From: Sphingopyxis sp. PAMC25046
GTDB taxonomy: Bacteria; Pseudomonadota; Alphaproteobacteria; Sphingomonadales; Sphingomonadaceae
Length of the DNA stretch: 64,000 nucleotides
Assembly (NCBI RefSeq): GCF_004795895.1
Contig: NZ_CP039250.1
Location: 1,550,001-1,614,000 of the forward strand
Reading direction: 5' to 3'
In this document: in pieces, positions 43,850 to 51,647 of the stretch
Layout: each line of letters begins with the position of its first letter
Numbering within the stretch: position 1 is the stretch's first letter
Notes under the pieces: generated by a model
What the model was told of the DNA's origin: nothing
What the model saw: only the letters and a program-made list of their open reading frames with translations
The model's database searches: none
Program-made: the position numbers and the translations under genes

Positions 43850-43909
43850 GGGATTTTACCCTGCTCCGCAGACCCTTCTGTAGATTAAGGGTTAGGCCTC
43901 ATTCGCATC

Positions 43910-44317
43910 TCAAACGGGTTGGGGCGTCGCTTCAGAGGCGTCTTCTACAACACGAACCCCTACCGTCCACCTCGCAAACCTTTCATCATCAATCATGATG
44001 TCGAAATGAATTTGCTCACACTCATTGACGGTAAAATTTCCAATCTCAATTATTGCGCGCGTCCGAACTAATCCACTGAATTGAATGGCAAAACTACCCT
44101 GCAGGGTTAGCTCGTTGCCGCACCTTATCTCAAGCTTAGCCGCCTTCTCGTCATCATCGTTATCTTCACGCTCAATCATAACTACGGCTGTCAAATTTCC
44201 CGCTATGAAAGGGAAACTCGGCGTCTGATATTCTTCAGAGACATTAACGATGGAAGCGCGGTTAGTACGAGCATCGACTACGACAGTTTCTGCGACGGTA
44301 AAGACTTTCAGGAACAT
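43910..44317 (-). CDS. DUF6941-like small protein in AT-rich island
   Basis: A 135-residue predicted all-beta protein: MFLKVFTVAETVVVDARTNRASIVNVSEEYQTPSFPFIAGNLTAVVMIERE resembles the opening of the DUF6941 family, which has a conserved cell of strands with a 'tg..sl.nv.e.i....fP' pattern. The family function is unknown. It is the last gene of a three-gene set with overlapping ends (1 nt with the gene before it). Base composition is markedly less GC-rich than in neighbours. Confidence 0.5.
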   Translation of the reverse strand: MFLKVFTVAETVVVDARTNRASIVNVSEEYQTPSFPFIAGNLTAVVMIEREDNDDDEKAAKLEIRCGNELTLQGSFAIQFSGLVRTRAIIEIGNFTVNECEQIHFDIMIDDERFARWTVGVRVVEDASEATPQPV

Positions 44318-44766
44318 TATGCGACCTTAGCTCGGGTGACTGCTGCAGGAATAATCGCAAAATCACTGGCGAGCAGATCGATGTCGTCAGTGTTCATTTG
44401 ACGATCAAGGCCAATTCTCGCCTCGGTAGCGGCTGATGGCTGCTGCTCGATGAGGCCGGAAATCATATCTGAAAGCCATCCAAAATGATGGAGATCGAGA
44501 GTCGCCATCTGCTTGAGGGCAGGCGTGTCCTGTTTGAGTGCGGCCGCGACCGCTAACGCGAATGGGTAGACCTGCTCACGCAAACTGGCAGGCTCTGAAC
44601 TCACCCGATTTACAAATTCAGCGAACAAAGCATCGGCATCATTGTGCAGGGCGATATTGAGAATGGCCGGATCTTCTCGGAGTTTGCGAGCGATATACAT
44701 CGGCACATTCGCGAGCGCGAAGTGCGCTTTCGCTGCATTGAGATTGATCGCTTCCAAATCGATCAT
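44317..44766 (-). CDS. Helical hypothetical protein in AT-rich island
   Basis: A 149-residue, mainly alpha-helical protein (MIDLEAINLNAAKAHFALANVPMYIARKLREDP...). No family recognised and no signal peptide. It overlaps the upstream gene by 4 nt (ATGA) and the downstream one by 1 nt, so all three are made as a unit. Confidence 0.6.
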   Translation of the reverse strand: MIDLEAINLNAAKAHFALANVPMYIARKLREDPAILNIALHNDADALFAEFVNRVSSEPASLREQVYPFALAVAAALKQDTPALKQMATLDLHHFGWLSDMISGLIEQQPSAATEARIGLDRQMNTDDIDLLASDFAIIPAAVTRAKVA

Positions 44767-45245
44767 TGCTTCATCCTAAAATACCGAATTGTACGTAAGC
44801 TATATGGGCAATCGTTGAAAAAATGCACTACCTCGTGGCACGAGCCCCATTTGCTCAACACTTTCGGCGTTGGGACCAGTAACGCGCTATCGTCCGCTCG
44901 CTTGGCAATCTCCACGACGATGCCGGAATGATCAGCGTCGCCTTGCTCATCAAAATAAACGATGATGTCCCCTGGCTCGACATGAGGAGGGAAGACTTCG
45001 TGATACCCATCGTCGGCTAATATTTTGCGAACCTCTGCAGGTCTATAGATACGAGTTCTTCGCGCTCCGAACGTCAGTCCGTGACAATTGTAAGTGTCTG
45101 TTGGCTCGGTTGATCTATGAAATGCGGTAGGATAGCGTCGTTTATAGTCGTCGCTCACTGCGGTAATCCCATGCGTTCTTGCATTCGGATCGCAGATATT
45201 CCCAACTTGATTTGATTGACGGGTATGCAGCGCCAGCTCAGTCAC
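44763..45245 (-). CDS. Predicted cysteine-peptidase-fold protein (NlpC/P60 or CHAP-like)
   Basis: A 160-residue protein. The arrangement Cys54 in TYNCHGLTFG, a GDIIVYFD turn at about 92-99, His106 in DADHSGIVVE and a later WGSCHEVVHFF resembles the papain-like NlpC/P60-CHAP layout (Cys nucleophile, His after a GDxxxF/Y turn). This is a fold-level guess. It has no signal peptide. It is the first gene of the three-gene island, with 210 nt of AT-rich, gene-free DNA upstream (45246-45455). Confidence 0.5.
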   Translation of the reverse strand: MTELALHTRQSNQVGNICDPNARTHGITAVSDDYKRRYPTAFHRSTEPTDTYNCHGLTFGARRTRIYRPAEVRKILADDGYHEVFPPHVEPGDIIVYFDEQGDADHSGIVVEIAKRADDSALLVPTPKVLSKWGSCHEVVHFFNDCPYSLRTIRYFRMKQ

Positions 45246-45455
45246 GCGCGGTATCCAACGACGACTTAAGATAGTTCACAATTCCTCCCCCTCTGAATTT
45301 CCACGCCGTTTCACGGAAGAGCGAGTCGGTCAAACTGAATCGTGATCATTTTGATGCGGTCAACCAAACTGACAATCGTCAGCAGCTTGCATCTATGTGC
45401 GCCTAATTCTGGATTGAAACACTACACCGATAGGAGAGAGAAGCTCCGTTGTGTT

Positions 45456-47132
45456 CTAGCTGGCCCCATTCGCCGCCGACAAAATCGCCCGAACACTCGC
45501 CGTCGCCACGTCGGTGTCCAGTCCGCAGCCGAACAGGCTCTTCCCGTCGGCGGTGCGGCATTCGACGTATGCCGCGGCCTGCACATTGCTGCCCTGGCCG
45601 ATCGCGTGCTCGCTATAGTCGACGATGTCCATCAGCGGACCTCCTGACTCGGCGAGCGCCGCGATCACGCTCGACATCAGGCCGTTGCCGCGGCCGCTGA
45701 CGCTGCGAGGGGTGCCGTCGATGGTGAGCTTGCCGGCGAAGATGCGGTCGGCGCCGCTGTGCGTCTCATGCCAGTCGACGAGCTGGAAGCGCTTGGCTTC
45801 GGTCGCCAGATACTGGCCCTCGAACGCGTGCCAGATATCCTCGGCGCCGAGTTCGCGGCTCGTCCGGTCGGCGAGGGCCTGCACGATATGGCTGAAACTC
45901 GCCTGCATTTTCTTGGGGAGCTTGAGGCCCTTGTCCTGTTCGAGCACCCACGCGACGCCGCCCTTGCCCGACTGGCTGTTGACGCGGATCACCGCTTCAT
46001 AGCTGCGGCCCAAATCGGCGGGGTCGATGGGCAGATAGGGCACTTCCCAGCGCTCGTCATTCTGGCGTTCGCGCGCGGCGAAGCCCTTTTTGATCGCGTC
46101 CTGATGGCTGCCCGAAAAGGCGGTGTAGACGAGTTCGCCGCCATAGGGGTGGCGCGGGTGGACGGGCAGGTTGTTGCAATATTCGACCGTCGCGATGACC
46201 TCGTCGATGTTCGAGAAGTCGAGTTCGGGATCGACGCCCTGCGTGTACATGTTGAGCGCGACGGTGACGAGGCAGGTGTTGCCGGTGCGCTCGCCATTGC
46301 CGAACAGGCAGCCCTCGACGCGGTCGGCGCCCGCGAGCAGGCCGAGCTCGGCCGCCGCGACGCCGGTGCCGCGGTCGTTGTGGGTGTGCAGCGAGATGAT
46401 CGCGCGGTCGCGGTTGGGCAAGTTCTTGCAGAAATATTCGATCTGGTCGGCGTAGATGTTCGCCGTCGACGCCTCGACCGTCGCGGGGAGGTTGAGGATG
46501 ATCGGCTTGTCGGTGGTGGGTTGCAGGATGTCCATCACCGCTTCGCAGCAGGCGATGCTGAAATCGAGCTCGGCGGTCGAGAAGGTTTCGGGGCTATATT
46601 CGAAGCGCCAGTCGGTGCCGGGCAGGCGCGCGGCATTGTCGCGGAGCTGCTTTGCGCCCTCGATCGCGATGCCCTTGATCTCGTCCATCTCCATGCCGAA
46701 GACGATCTTGCGCCACGCGGGGCTGACCGCGTTATAGACGTGGACGATCGCGGTTTTCGCGCCTTCGAGGCTGTCGAAGCTGGTGCGGATGAGGTCGGCG
46801 CGGCTTTGCGTCAGGACTTGGGGCGTCACATCGTCGGGGATGCGGCCGTTCTTCACGAGGCCCGAGATGAAGTCGAATTCGGTCGCGCCCGCGCTGGGGA
46901 AGCCGACCTCGATCTCCTTGAACCCGCATTTGACGAGCAGGTCGAAGAAGCGCGCCTTTTTCTCGGCATCCATCGGGTCGATCAGCGACTGGTTGCCGTC
47001 GCGCATGTCGGTGGAGAGCCAGATCGGCGCGCTGGTGGTGACGCGGCCGGGCCATTCGCGGTTCGTCAGGGGAACCTGCGGGAAGGCGCTATATTTGACC
47101 GAGGGGTCGCGGAGCATGGTCATGGGGTTCAA
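45456..47132 (-). CDS. leuA: 2-isopropylmalate synthase
   Basis: A 558-residue enzyme that condenses acetyl-CoA with 2-oxoisovalerate, the first step of leucine synthesis. The HMGL-type TIM barrel holds STDMRDGNQSLIDPM (about 40-54), ISLHTHNDRGTGVAAAELG (about 245) and GCLFGNGERTGN; the C-terminal regulatory domain spans about 430-550. The length and order fit the LeuA type 2 (fungal-like) form. A leucine-rich leader peptide lies 74 nt upstream. Confidence 0.96.
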   Translation of the reverse strand: MNPMTMLRDPSVKYSAFPQVPLTNREWPGRVTTSAPIWLSTDMRDGNQSLIDPMDAEKKARFFDLLVKCGFKEIEVGFPSAGATEFDFISGLVKNGRIPDDVTPQVLTQSRADLIRTSFDSLEGAKTAIVHVYNAVSPAWRKIVFGMEMDEIKGIAIEGAKQLRDNAARLPGTDWRFEYSPETFSTAELDFSIACCEAVMDILQPTTDKPIILNLPATVEASTANIYADQIEYFCKNLPNRDRAIISLHTHNDRGTGVAAAELGLLAGADRVEGCLFGNGERTGNTCLVTVALNMYTQGVDPELDFSNIDEVIATVEYCNNLPVHPRHPYGGELVYTAFSGSHQDAIKKGFAARERQNDERWEVPYLPIDPADLGRSYEAVIRVNSQSGKGGVAWVLEQDKGLKLPKKMQASFSHIVQALADRTSRELGAEDIWHAFEGQYLATEAKRFQLVDWHETHSGADRIFAGKLTIDGTPRSVSGRGNGLMSSVIAALAESGGPLMDIVDYSEHAIGQGSNVQAAAYVECRTADGKSLFGCGLDTDVATASVRAILSAANGAS

Positions 47133-47206
47133 ACTTCTTCTGGTGGTTGCGAGTGCTTGTCGATCGGACCCTTGAGCGGGTGGCCGCGACTAGCGCGCAG
47201 CCAGTG

Positions 47207-47257
47207 TCACGCCCAAGGGCGTGTAAGTCGCAGAAGAAGAAGGGCGTTGCCGCGCAT
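47207..47257 (-). CDS. leuA leader peptide (attenuation control)
   Basis: A 16-codon frame upstream of leuA on the same strand: MRGNALLLLRLTRPWA. Five of the sixteen residues are leucine (CTT CTT CTT CTG, then CTT after one Arg). This is what a ribosome-mediated attenuation leader for a leucine gene looks like. Within it a 7-bp stem (CACGCCC/GGGCGTG at 47209-47224) overlaps the end of the frame. I see no classic U-tract terminator before leuA, so the exact mechanism is open. Confidence 0.7.
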   Translation of the reverse strand: MRGNALLLLRLTRPWA

Positions 47258-47330
47258 GGCGGCTCTAGTGATGCAAAATGTCGCCGGATGCAAGGGGGGA
47301 ATGCGAAAATTGCGTGGCTGCCACGCTTTC

Positions 47331-47419
47331 GTCATCCCGGGCTTGACCCGGGATCCCGCTTTTTTCTGCTCGCACCGGCTTCGACGTCAAGCGGGACCCC
47401 GGATCAAGTCCGGGGTGAC
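47331..47419. repeat. REPIN-like inverted pair, family 1
   Basis: Inverted arms GTCATCCCGGGCTTGACCCG (left) and the complement of the GTCACCCCGGACTTGATCCG type (right), nearly identical to 32038-32127. It lies between the leuA leader region and the rhodanese gene. Confidence 0.88.
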
Positions 47420-47431
47420 GAGTAGAGGGGC

Positions 47432-47917
47432 TCAGCCAGCCACCCACTCGACCTTCGGGTCGTGGAAATCGACGACATCGGCGAGTTCGCGGACGTTCGG
47501 ATAGCCATAGCCGACGAGGTTGATGAAGGTCTGGATATTGAGCGCGAGCGGGGCGCGCTTGAGCGGCACGGGGCTCTTGTGGTTCGAGAAATTATTGTTG
47601 CAATAGATGAGGATGGGGCGGTTCGGGTCGGCGCCGATCACCGCGGCGAGGCTCTCCGCGGTGAAGTCGGTGAGCGGGAGGTTGACCGCGCCCTTGATGT
47701 GGCCGCGCTGAAAGGCGTCCTTCGAGCGCGCGTCGAGGAGGAGCGTGCCGGGCCTTGCCGCCTCGGCCTTGAAAGCGTCGAAGGCGATCAGGCGCTGCGC
47801 GCGTTCGGGGGCGACGCTGGCGGTGAGCGCCTGAAAAGCCGGATAGTCGATCTGCGGGTTGGCCTGGGCCAGCGCGGGCGTGGACGTAAGGGCGAGAGCG
47901 AGTAGCAGGCTGCGCAT
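47432..47917 (-). CDS. Exported rhodanese-like protein
   Basis: A 161-residue protein with a signal peptide (about 1-18, ending PALAQ) and one rhodanese domain (about 45-155). The active-site loop has Cys106 in LIYCNNNFSN, and LLDARSKDAFQRGHIKGAVNLPL is the CDC25-type opening. It probably transfers sulfane sulfur, or another thiol-based activity, in the periplasm. Confidence 0.87.
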   Translation of the reverse strand: MRSLLLALALTSTPALAQANPQIDYPAFQALTASVAPERAQRLIAFDAFKAEAARPGTLLLDARSKDAFQRGHIKGAVNLPLTDFTAESLAAVIGADPNRPILIYCNNNFSNHKSPVPLKRAPLALNIQTFINLVGYGYPNVRELADVVDFHDPKVEWVAG

Positions 47918-48047
47918 GAGGATCCTCCCTTGAATGCAAGGGAGGCTAGGCCGCTTTGGCTGGCTCTGCGATGAACCGAAAAATGTCGCCGGGCCGCGAA
48001 GAGACCCGCGGCCCGGCGTAGTGCAGGGGATGGTTGCGGAGCGGGCC

Positions 48048-48413
48048 TCAGGCGGCTTCGCTCTCGTCGTCCTCGTCCCACGGTTCGTAGACCTCGTCCT
48101 CGATCAGATTGTCGACCGCGTGGACGCGCACGCCGATGCACCAGTCCTCGAGCGGGCCTTCCCATCCGGCCTCGACTTCGCTCAGCGCCTCGGCGGCGTC
48201 CGAAGGATTGGGGGCAGGGCGGTCGCCGACGAGGTCGAAATCCTGCACGCCGTCGTCGGGCGGGGTGATATAGACATGCGGGTCGAGCCGGACGTTGGTC
48301 CAGCCCGCGGTGGGGGCGAGGCCCTCGGCTTCGACCACCAGCAGCGGATTTTCCTCGTCGCCGTCGATCCCGGCGTTCACTTCGACGATTTCGCGGACCA
48401 GTTCGCTCATCAC
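48048..48413 (-). CDS. Acidic hypothetical protein, 121 residues
   Basis: A very acidic protein with a C-terminal DEDDESEAA tail and the segments GWTNVRLDPHVYITPPDDGVQDFDLVGDRP and WCIGVRVHAVDNLIEDEVYEPW. No family recognised, no signal peptide. A second Met one codon in may be the true start. Confidence 0.55.
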   Translation of the reverse strand: MMSELVREIVEVNAGIDGDEENPLLVVEAEGLAPTAGWTNVRLDPHVYITPPDDGVQDFDLVGDRPAPNPSDAAEALSEVEAGWEGPLEDWCIGVRVHAVDNLIEDEVYEPWDEDDESEAA

Positions 48414-48428
48414 ATGGGCTCCTTGTGC

Positions 48429-48466
48429 GAAAAGGGGCGGGACCAGCGTTGGTCCCGCCCCTTTTC
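48429..48466 (-). terminator. Intrinsic terminator of the yceI gene
   Basis: A perfect 16-bp stem (48429-48444 with 48451-48466) and 6-nt loop, with UUUU at the 3' side for minus-strand transcripts, 34 nt after the YceI stop. Confidence 0.88.
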
Positions 48467-48499
48467 ATACGCGGCGCGTGTGACAGATTGGATGCGCGC

Positions 48500-49141
48500 T
48501 TACTGCTTTTCGAAGGCGGCGTGGATTTCGAGTTCGACCTCGTCGCTGACCATCGGAATGCCCATCGAGATGCCGAAGTCGCTGCGCTTGATCGTGGTTT
48601 CGGCCTCGAAACCGACCGTTTCCTTCTTGGTCATGCCCATGCCCGCGCCGTGGAAATCGACGTCGAGGGTGACGGGCTTGGTGACGCCGTTGAGCGTGAG
48701 GTTGCCGGTGACCTGCGCCTCGTCGCCCTCGGCATCGACGACGACGCTGGTCGAGACGAATTTGGCGTCGGCGGGATTGGCGCCGAAGAAGTCGGGCTTG
48801 CCGCCGTCCTTGCCTGCGCGGAGGAGGTGGCTGGTGAGCCCGGCGCTGGCGGTCGTGACCTTCGACACCGGGATCGTCACATCGACCCTGGCCGCGGCGG
48901 GATTGGCGGGGTCGATGACGAGCGTGCCGGTCACGTCGCCGAAGATGCCGCTATATTTGCTGAAGCCGAGATGGTCGACTTCCCACACGACCATCGTGTG
49001 GCCGGGATCGGCGGCATAGGTGCCCGCGGTGACGCGCGACTTGTCGGGCGCGCCGGGGGCGGAGCCGCCCTGGGCGACGACGATCGGGGTCGCGACGGCG
49101 GCGATGAAGGCGATGGCGGCGAGGGGGGCAATGCGGCGCAT
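48500..49141 (-). CDS. YceI family protein
   Basis: A 213-residue periplasmic lipid-binding lipocalin-like protein. It has a signal peptide (about 1-23) and the YceI pattern: AGTYAADPGHTMVVWEVDHLGFSKYSGIFGDVTGTLVIDP, then FVSTSVVVDAEGDEAQVTGNLTLNGVTKPVTLDVDF and RSDFGISMGIPMVSDEVELEI. It binds an isoprenoid or similar lipid. Confidence 0.93.
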   Translation of the reverse strand: MRRIAPLAAIAFIAAVATPIVVAQGGSAPGAPDKSRVTAGTYAADPGHTMVVWEVDHLGFSKYSGIFGDVTGTLVIDPANPAAARVDVTIPVSKVTTASAGLTSHLLRAGKDGGKPDFFGANPADAKFVSTSVVVDAEGDEAQVTGNLTLNGVTKPVTLDVDFHGAGMGMTKKETVGFEAETTIKRSDFGISMGIPMVSDEVELEIHAAFEKQ

Positions 49142-49232
49142 GAACGATCTCCTGCTGGGGAAGCGGAAGCTAGGCGACAGCGAGGGACGGCGTCAACAAG
49201 CGGCGGAGAAACGCAAGGTTTCGGTTTTTGCG

Positions 49233-49646
49233 TCAAGGCGCGCGGCGCGCCTCGAACCAGTCGCGCAGCGCCGCGGCGGCGCAGCCGGTGAAGCCATAGC
49301 TGCCCACGGGCGAGCAGCTGTTAGGGCGGCTCGCGCGCGCGACATTTTCATAGCCCTCGACCTTGGAGGCCCAGCTGCCGCCGCCGACGGCCTCTTCCTC
49401 CTTCAGCTCCTCGCGCAATTCCTTGGGCACGCGGTAGCGTTCGGTTTCGGGCTGCTGGGCACAGACGACGATCTCGCCCTCCTGCGCTTCGGGGCAGGGT
49501 TCGTCGCCATAGGTATAGAGTATCGAGGTGCGCTCGGGCGGCGTGCTCGACTGCGCGAGGCTGCCGCCATCCTCTTGCGCGAGTGCCGGCGCGGCCAGCG
49601 CGAGCGCCGCGAGGAGGGGGAGGAGGGCGGTTTTTTTCTTCGTCAC
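49233..49646 (-). CDS. Exported hypothetical protein with C-terminal cysteines
   Basis: A 137-residue protein with a signal peptide (MTKKKTALLPLLAALALAAPALAQ from a GTG start), a proline/acid-rich middle and PNSCSPVGSYGFTGCAAAALRDWFEARR at the end. Proteins with this EIVVCAQQPETERYRVPKELRE look are common, uncharacterised, in sphingomonads. Confidence 0.65.
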   Translation of the reverse strand: MTKKKTALLPLLAALALAAPALAQEDGGSLAQSSTPPERTSILYTYGDEPCPEAQEGEIVVCAQQPETERYRVPKELREELKEEEAVGGGSWASKVEGYENVARASRPNSCSPVGSYGFTGCAAAALRDWFEARRAP

Positions 49647-49816
49647 AAAATCGCGTTCCCAAGCCCCGGTTCCCCGCGTTGCAGATGGAGCCCCGCAGAT
49701 GAACCTAATCCGAACTGCCCCCTGCAACAATTGCCGTAACCCTTTGCGCTTTCGGCGCGAACTGGGTGGCGACGGAGGCCGGCGCGGGGCCGATGCCTTC
49801 CAGATGGAGATTGCTT

Positions 49817-50302
49817 ATGAAAAACCAAGCCTTTTTCGCGCTGCTCGCCGCGGTGCTCGCTCCGCTGTCGGTCGCGGCGTTCACGCCGCAGGCCTATGCG
49901 AAGCCGGTGTATGTCGGTGTTGACGGTGGCAACATCGCGGTGAGCGGCTATGACGCGGTGAGCTATTTCGAAGAGGACGGCGTGCCGATGAAGGGCGACG
50001 CGGCCTTTGCCGTCGAGCATGGCGGCGCGGTCTATCATTTCGCAAGCGCCGAACATGCCGCGAAATTCCGGGCCGATCCGGCGGCGTTCATGCCGCAATA
50101 TGGCGGCCATTGCGCGTGGGCGATGTCGCGCGGCTATCTCGCGCCGGGCGACCCGCTCGCCTATGCGATCGTCGACGGCAAGCTTTACCTGAACTTCAAT
50201 CAGGAGGTGAAGGCGAAGTGGGACAAGGATCGCGCGGGCTTTATCGCGGCGGCCGAGGAGAATTGGGCGGCGATGCCCGACGACGCCAAATTCGGCGAGT
50301 GA
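49817..50302 (+). CDS. Secreted YHS-domain protein
   Basis: A 161-residue protein: signal peptide (about 1-28, ending AYAKP) and a YHS-like domain (about 40-110; VSGYDAVSYFEEDGVPMKGDAAFAVEHGGAVYHFASAEHAAKFRADPAAFMPQYGGHCAWAMSRG). YHS domains bind metal. The role is unknown. Confidence 0.87.
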   Translation: MKNQAFFALLAAVLAPLSVAAFTPQAYAKPVYVGVDGGNIAVSGYDAVSYFEEDGVPMKGDAAFAVEHGGAVYHFASAEHAAKFRADPAAFMPQYGGHCAWAMSRGYLAPGDPLAYAIVDGKLYLNFNQEVKAKWDKDRAGFIAAAEENWAAMPDDAKFGE

Positions 50303-50310
50303 GGGCGGGC

Positions 50311-50347
50311 AGGGGAGCGGCATTTTCGTTCCCCGCTTCCCCTTTTT
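50311..50347 (+). terminator. Intrinsic terminator of the YHS gene
   Basis: A stem of about 10 bp with one bulge (50311-50320 with 50333-50343) and a run of T at 50343-50347, 8 nt after the stop. Confidence 0.75.
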
Positions 50348-50528
50348 ATCGATCCGCGCACGAAAAAAATTTCGATTATGCGCCATGGCCTTATCGGCTT
50401 GCCGTGCGAAACGGCCGACGACTTGCGCAACTTTCGCCCGATCCACGAGTATTCATGTGCCAGAACGGGCCACGTCAACGGGCGGGTTCGAGCTGCGGGG
50501 GCAGCTGGTTCAATTGAAGGAGTAGGGT

Positions 50529-51407
50529 ATGGGTGCCGTTTCGAAGAGCTCGGGCGCGATGCTGATGCTGGCGATGCTCGCCGCACCGGCGACGGGCAGC
50601 CTGGCGGCGCAGGAGCAGGATGCGTCCGGCAACGAAGTGATGGCGACCGTTTACGGACAGCTGCCGTCGCCTGAAGAGATGACCAAGGGGCCCAAGGTCG
50701 AAGGCATCATCTCGGCGCGCAGCGACGGCCGTATGCAGGTCACGACCGCCGACGGGAACAACACGGCGATCGCGATCGCCGACTATACGAAGATCAAGAG
50801 CAGCGGCGGCTTCCTTGGCCTCGACCGCGACAAGCTCGCGGCGAATTCGCTGCTTAACGGCCTTCCGGTCAGCGTCGACACCCTGCAGTGGGACGGCGGA
50901 CTGGTCGCGAATGAAGTCAACCTCAAGAGCAAGGATTTGCGCACCGCGTCGATGATCCACACCGGCACCGACCAGCGCTTCGCCGAGCAGACGGCGGCGA
51001 CCGAGGCGCTGCGCGGCCGCGTGGGCGACATCGACCAGTATAACGTCAAGGCCACGACGAACGTGAACTTCGACACCGGCAAGGCCGTGCTGTCCGAACA
51101 GGCGAAGGCCGATCTGTGCGCCGCGGCGAACCAGGCCGAAGGCATGGACAACGCGCTGCTGCTCGTCGTCGGCTACACCGATTCCACGGGCAGCCAGGAA
51201 CTTAACCAGGTCCTGAGCGAAAAGCGCGCCGGCCGCGTTGTCAACCATCTGCAGCAGGCCTGCGGCTGGAAACCCTATCGGATGCTCACCCCGACCGGCA
51301 TGGCCGAAGCCGACCCGGCGGCGGACAATAGCACGCCCGAAGGCAAGGCGCAGAACCGCCGCGTCGCGGTGAATATTCTGGTCAGCAAGGCGACCGACGG
51401 TCTGTAA
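50529..51407 (+). CDS. OmpA-family outer-membrane protein
   Basis: A 292-residue protein with a signal peptide (about 1-26), an N-terminal region with VEGIISARSDGRMQVTTADGNNTAIAIADYTKIKS, and a C-terminal OmpA domain (about 170-290: VNFDTGKAVLSEQAKADL, VVGYTDSTGSQELNQVLSEKRAGRVVNHLQ, NRRVAVNIL) that binds peptidoglycan non-covalently. Confidence 0.92.
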   Translation: MGAVSKSSGAMLMLAMLAAPATGSLAAQEQDASGNEVMATVYGQLPSPEEMTKGPKVEGIISARSDGRMQVTTADGNNTAIAIADYTKIKSSGGFLGLDRDKLAANSLLNGLPVSVDTLQWDGGLVANEVNLKSKDLRTASMIHTGTDQRFAEQTAATEALRGRVGDIDQYNVKATTNVNFDTGKAVLSEQAKADLCAAANQAEGMDNALLLVVGYTDSTGSQELNQVLSEKRAGRVVNHLQQACGWKPYRMLTPTGMAEADPAADNSTPEGKAQNRRVAVNILVSKATDGL

Positions 51408-51430
51408 GCCTTGATGGCGGACAAGATATG

Positions 51431-51462
51431 CGGGGCGAGCCCTTGGCTCGCCCCGTTTTTTT
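51431..51462 (+). terminator. Intrinsic terminator of the OmpA-family gene
   Basis: A perfect 10-bp GC-rich stem (51431-51440 with 51446-51455), 5-nt loop and seven T residues (51456-51462), 23 nt after the stop. Confidence 0.93.
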
Positions 51463-51476
51463 GAGCCGTCCTAAGC

Positions 51477-51610
51477 TCCTCCCTGTCGCGAAGCGATGCG
51501 GAGGTGGCAGCGCGAAGCACTGAGGGAGGGGCCAATGGCGCGACGTCGCGGCCCCTCCACCACCGCCTGCGGCGGTGGTCCCCCTCCCCATCGCTTCGCC
51601 ACAGGGAGGA
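51477..51610. repeat. 134-bp palindromic element, family 3 (copy 1)
   Basis: Begins TCCTCCCTGTCGCGAAGCGA and ends with the inverted counterpart ATCGCTTCGCCACAGGGAGGA. The inner parts (GGAGGTGGCAGCGCGAAGC, GGCCCCTCCACCAC, GGTCCCCCTCCCC) match copy 2 at 55504-55641. Gene-free, between the OmpA and bioA genes. Confidence 0.9.
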
Positions 51611-51647
51611 TCGGCGAAGGGCCGGGTGATAGTTTAAATAAGGGCTT

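Noticed and set aside
47147-47425. 92-codon + strand ORF across the leuA upstream region and a REPIN
   Set aside because: It reads through an inverted repeat and the opposite strand of the leader peptide; it has no conserved feature.
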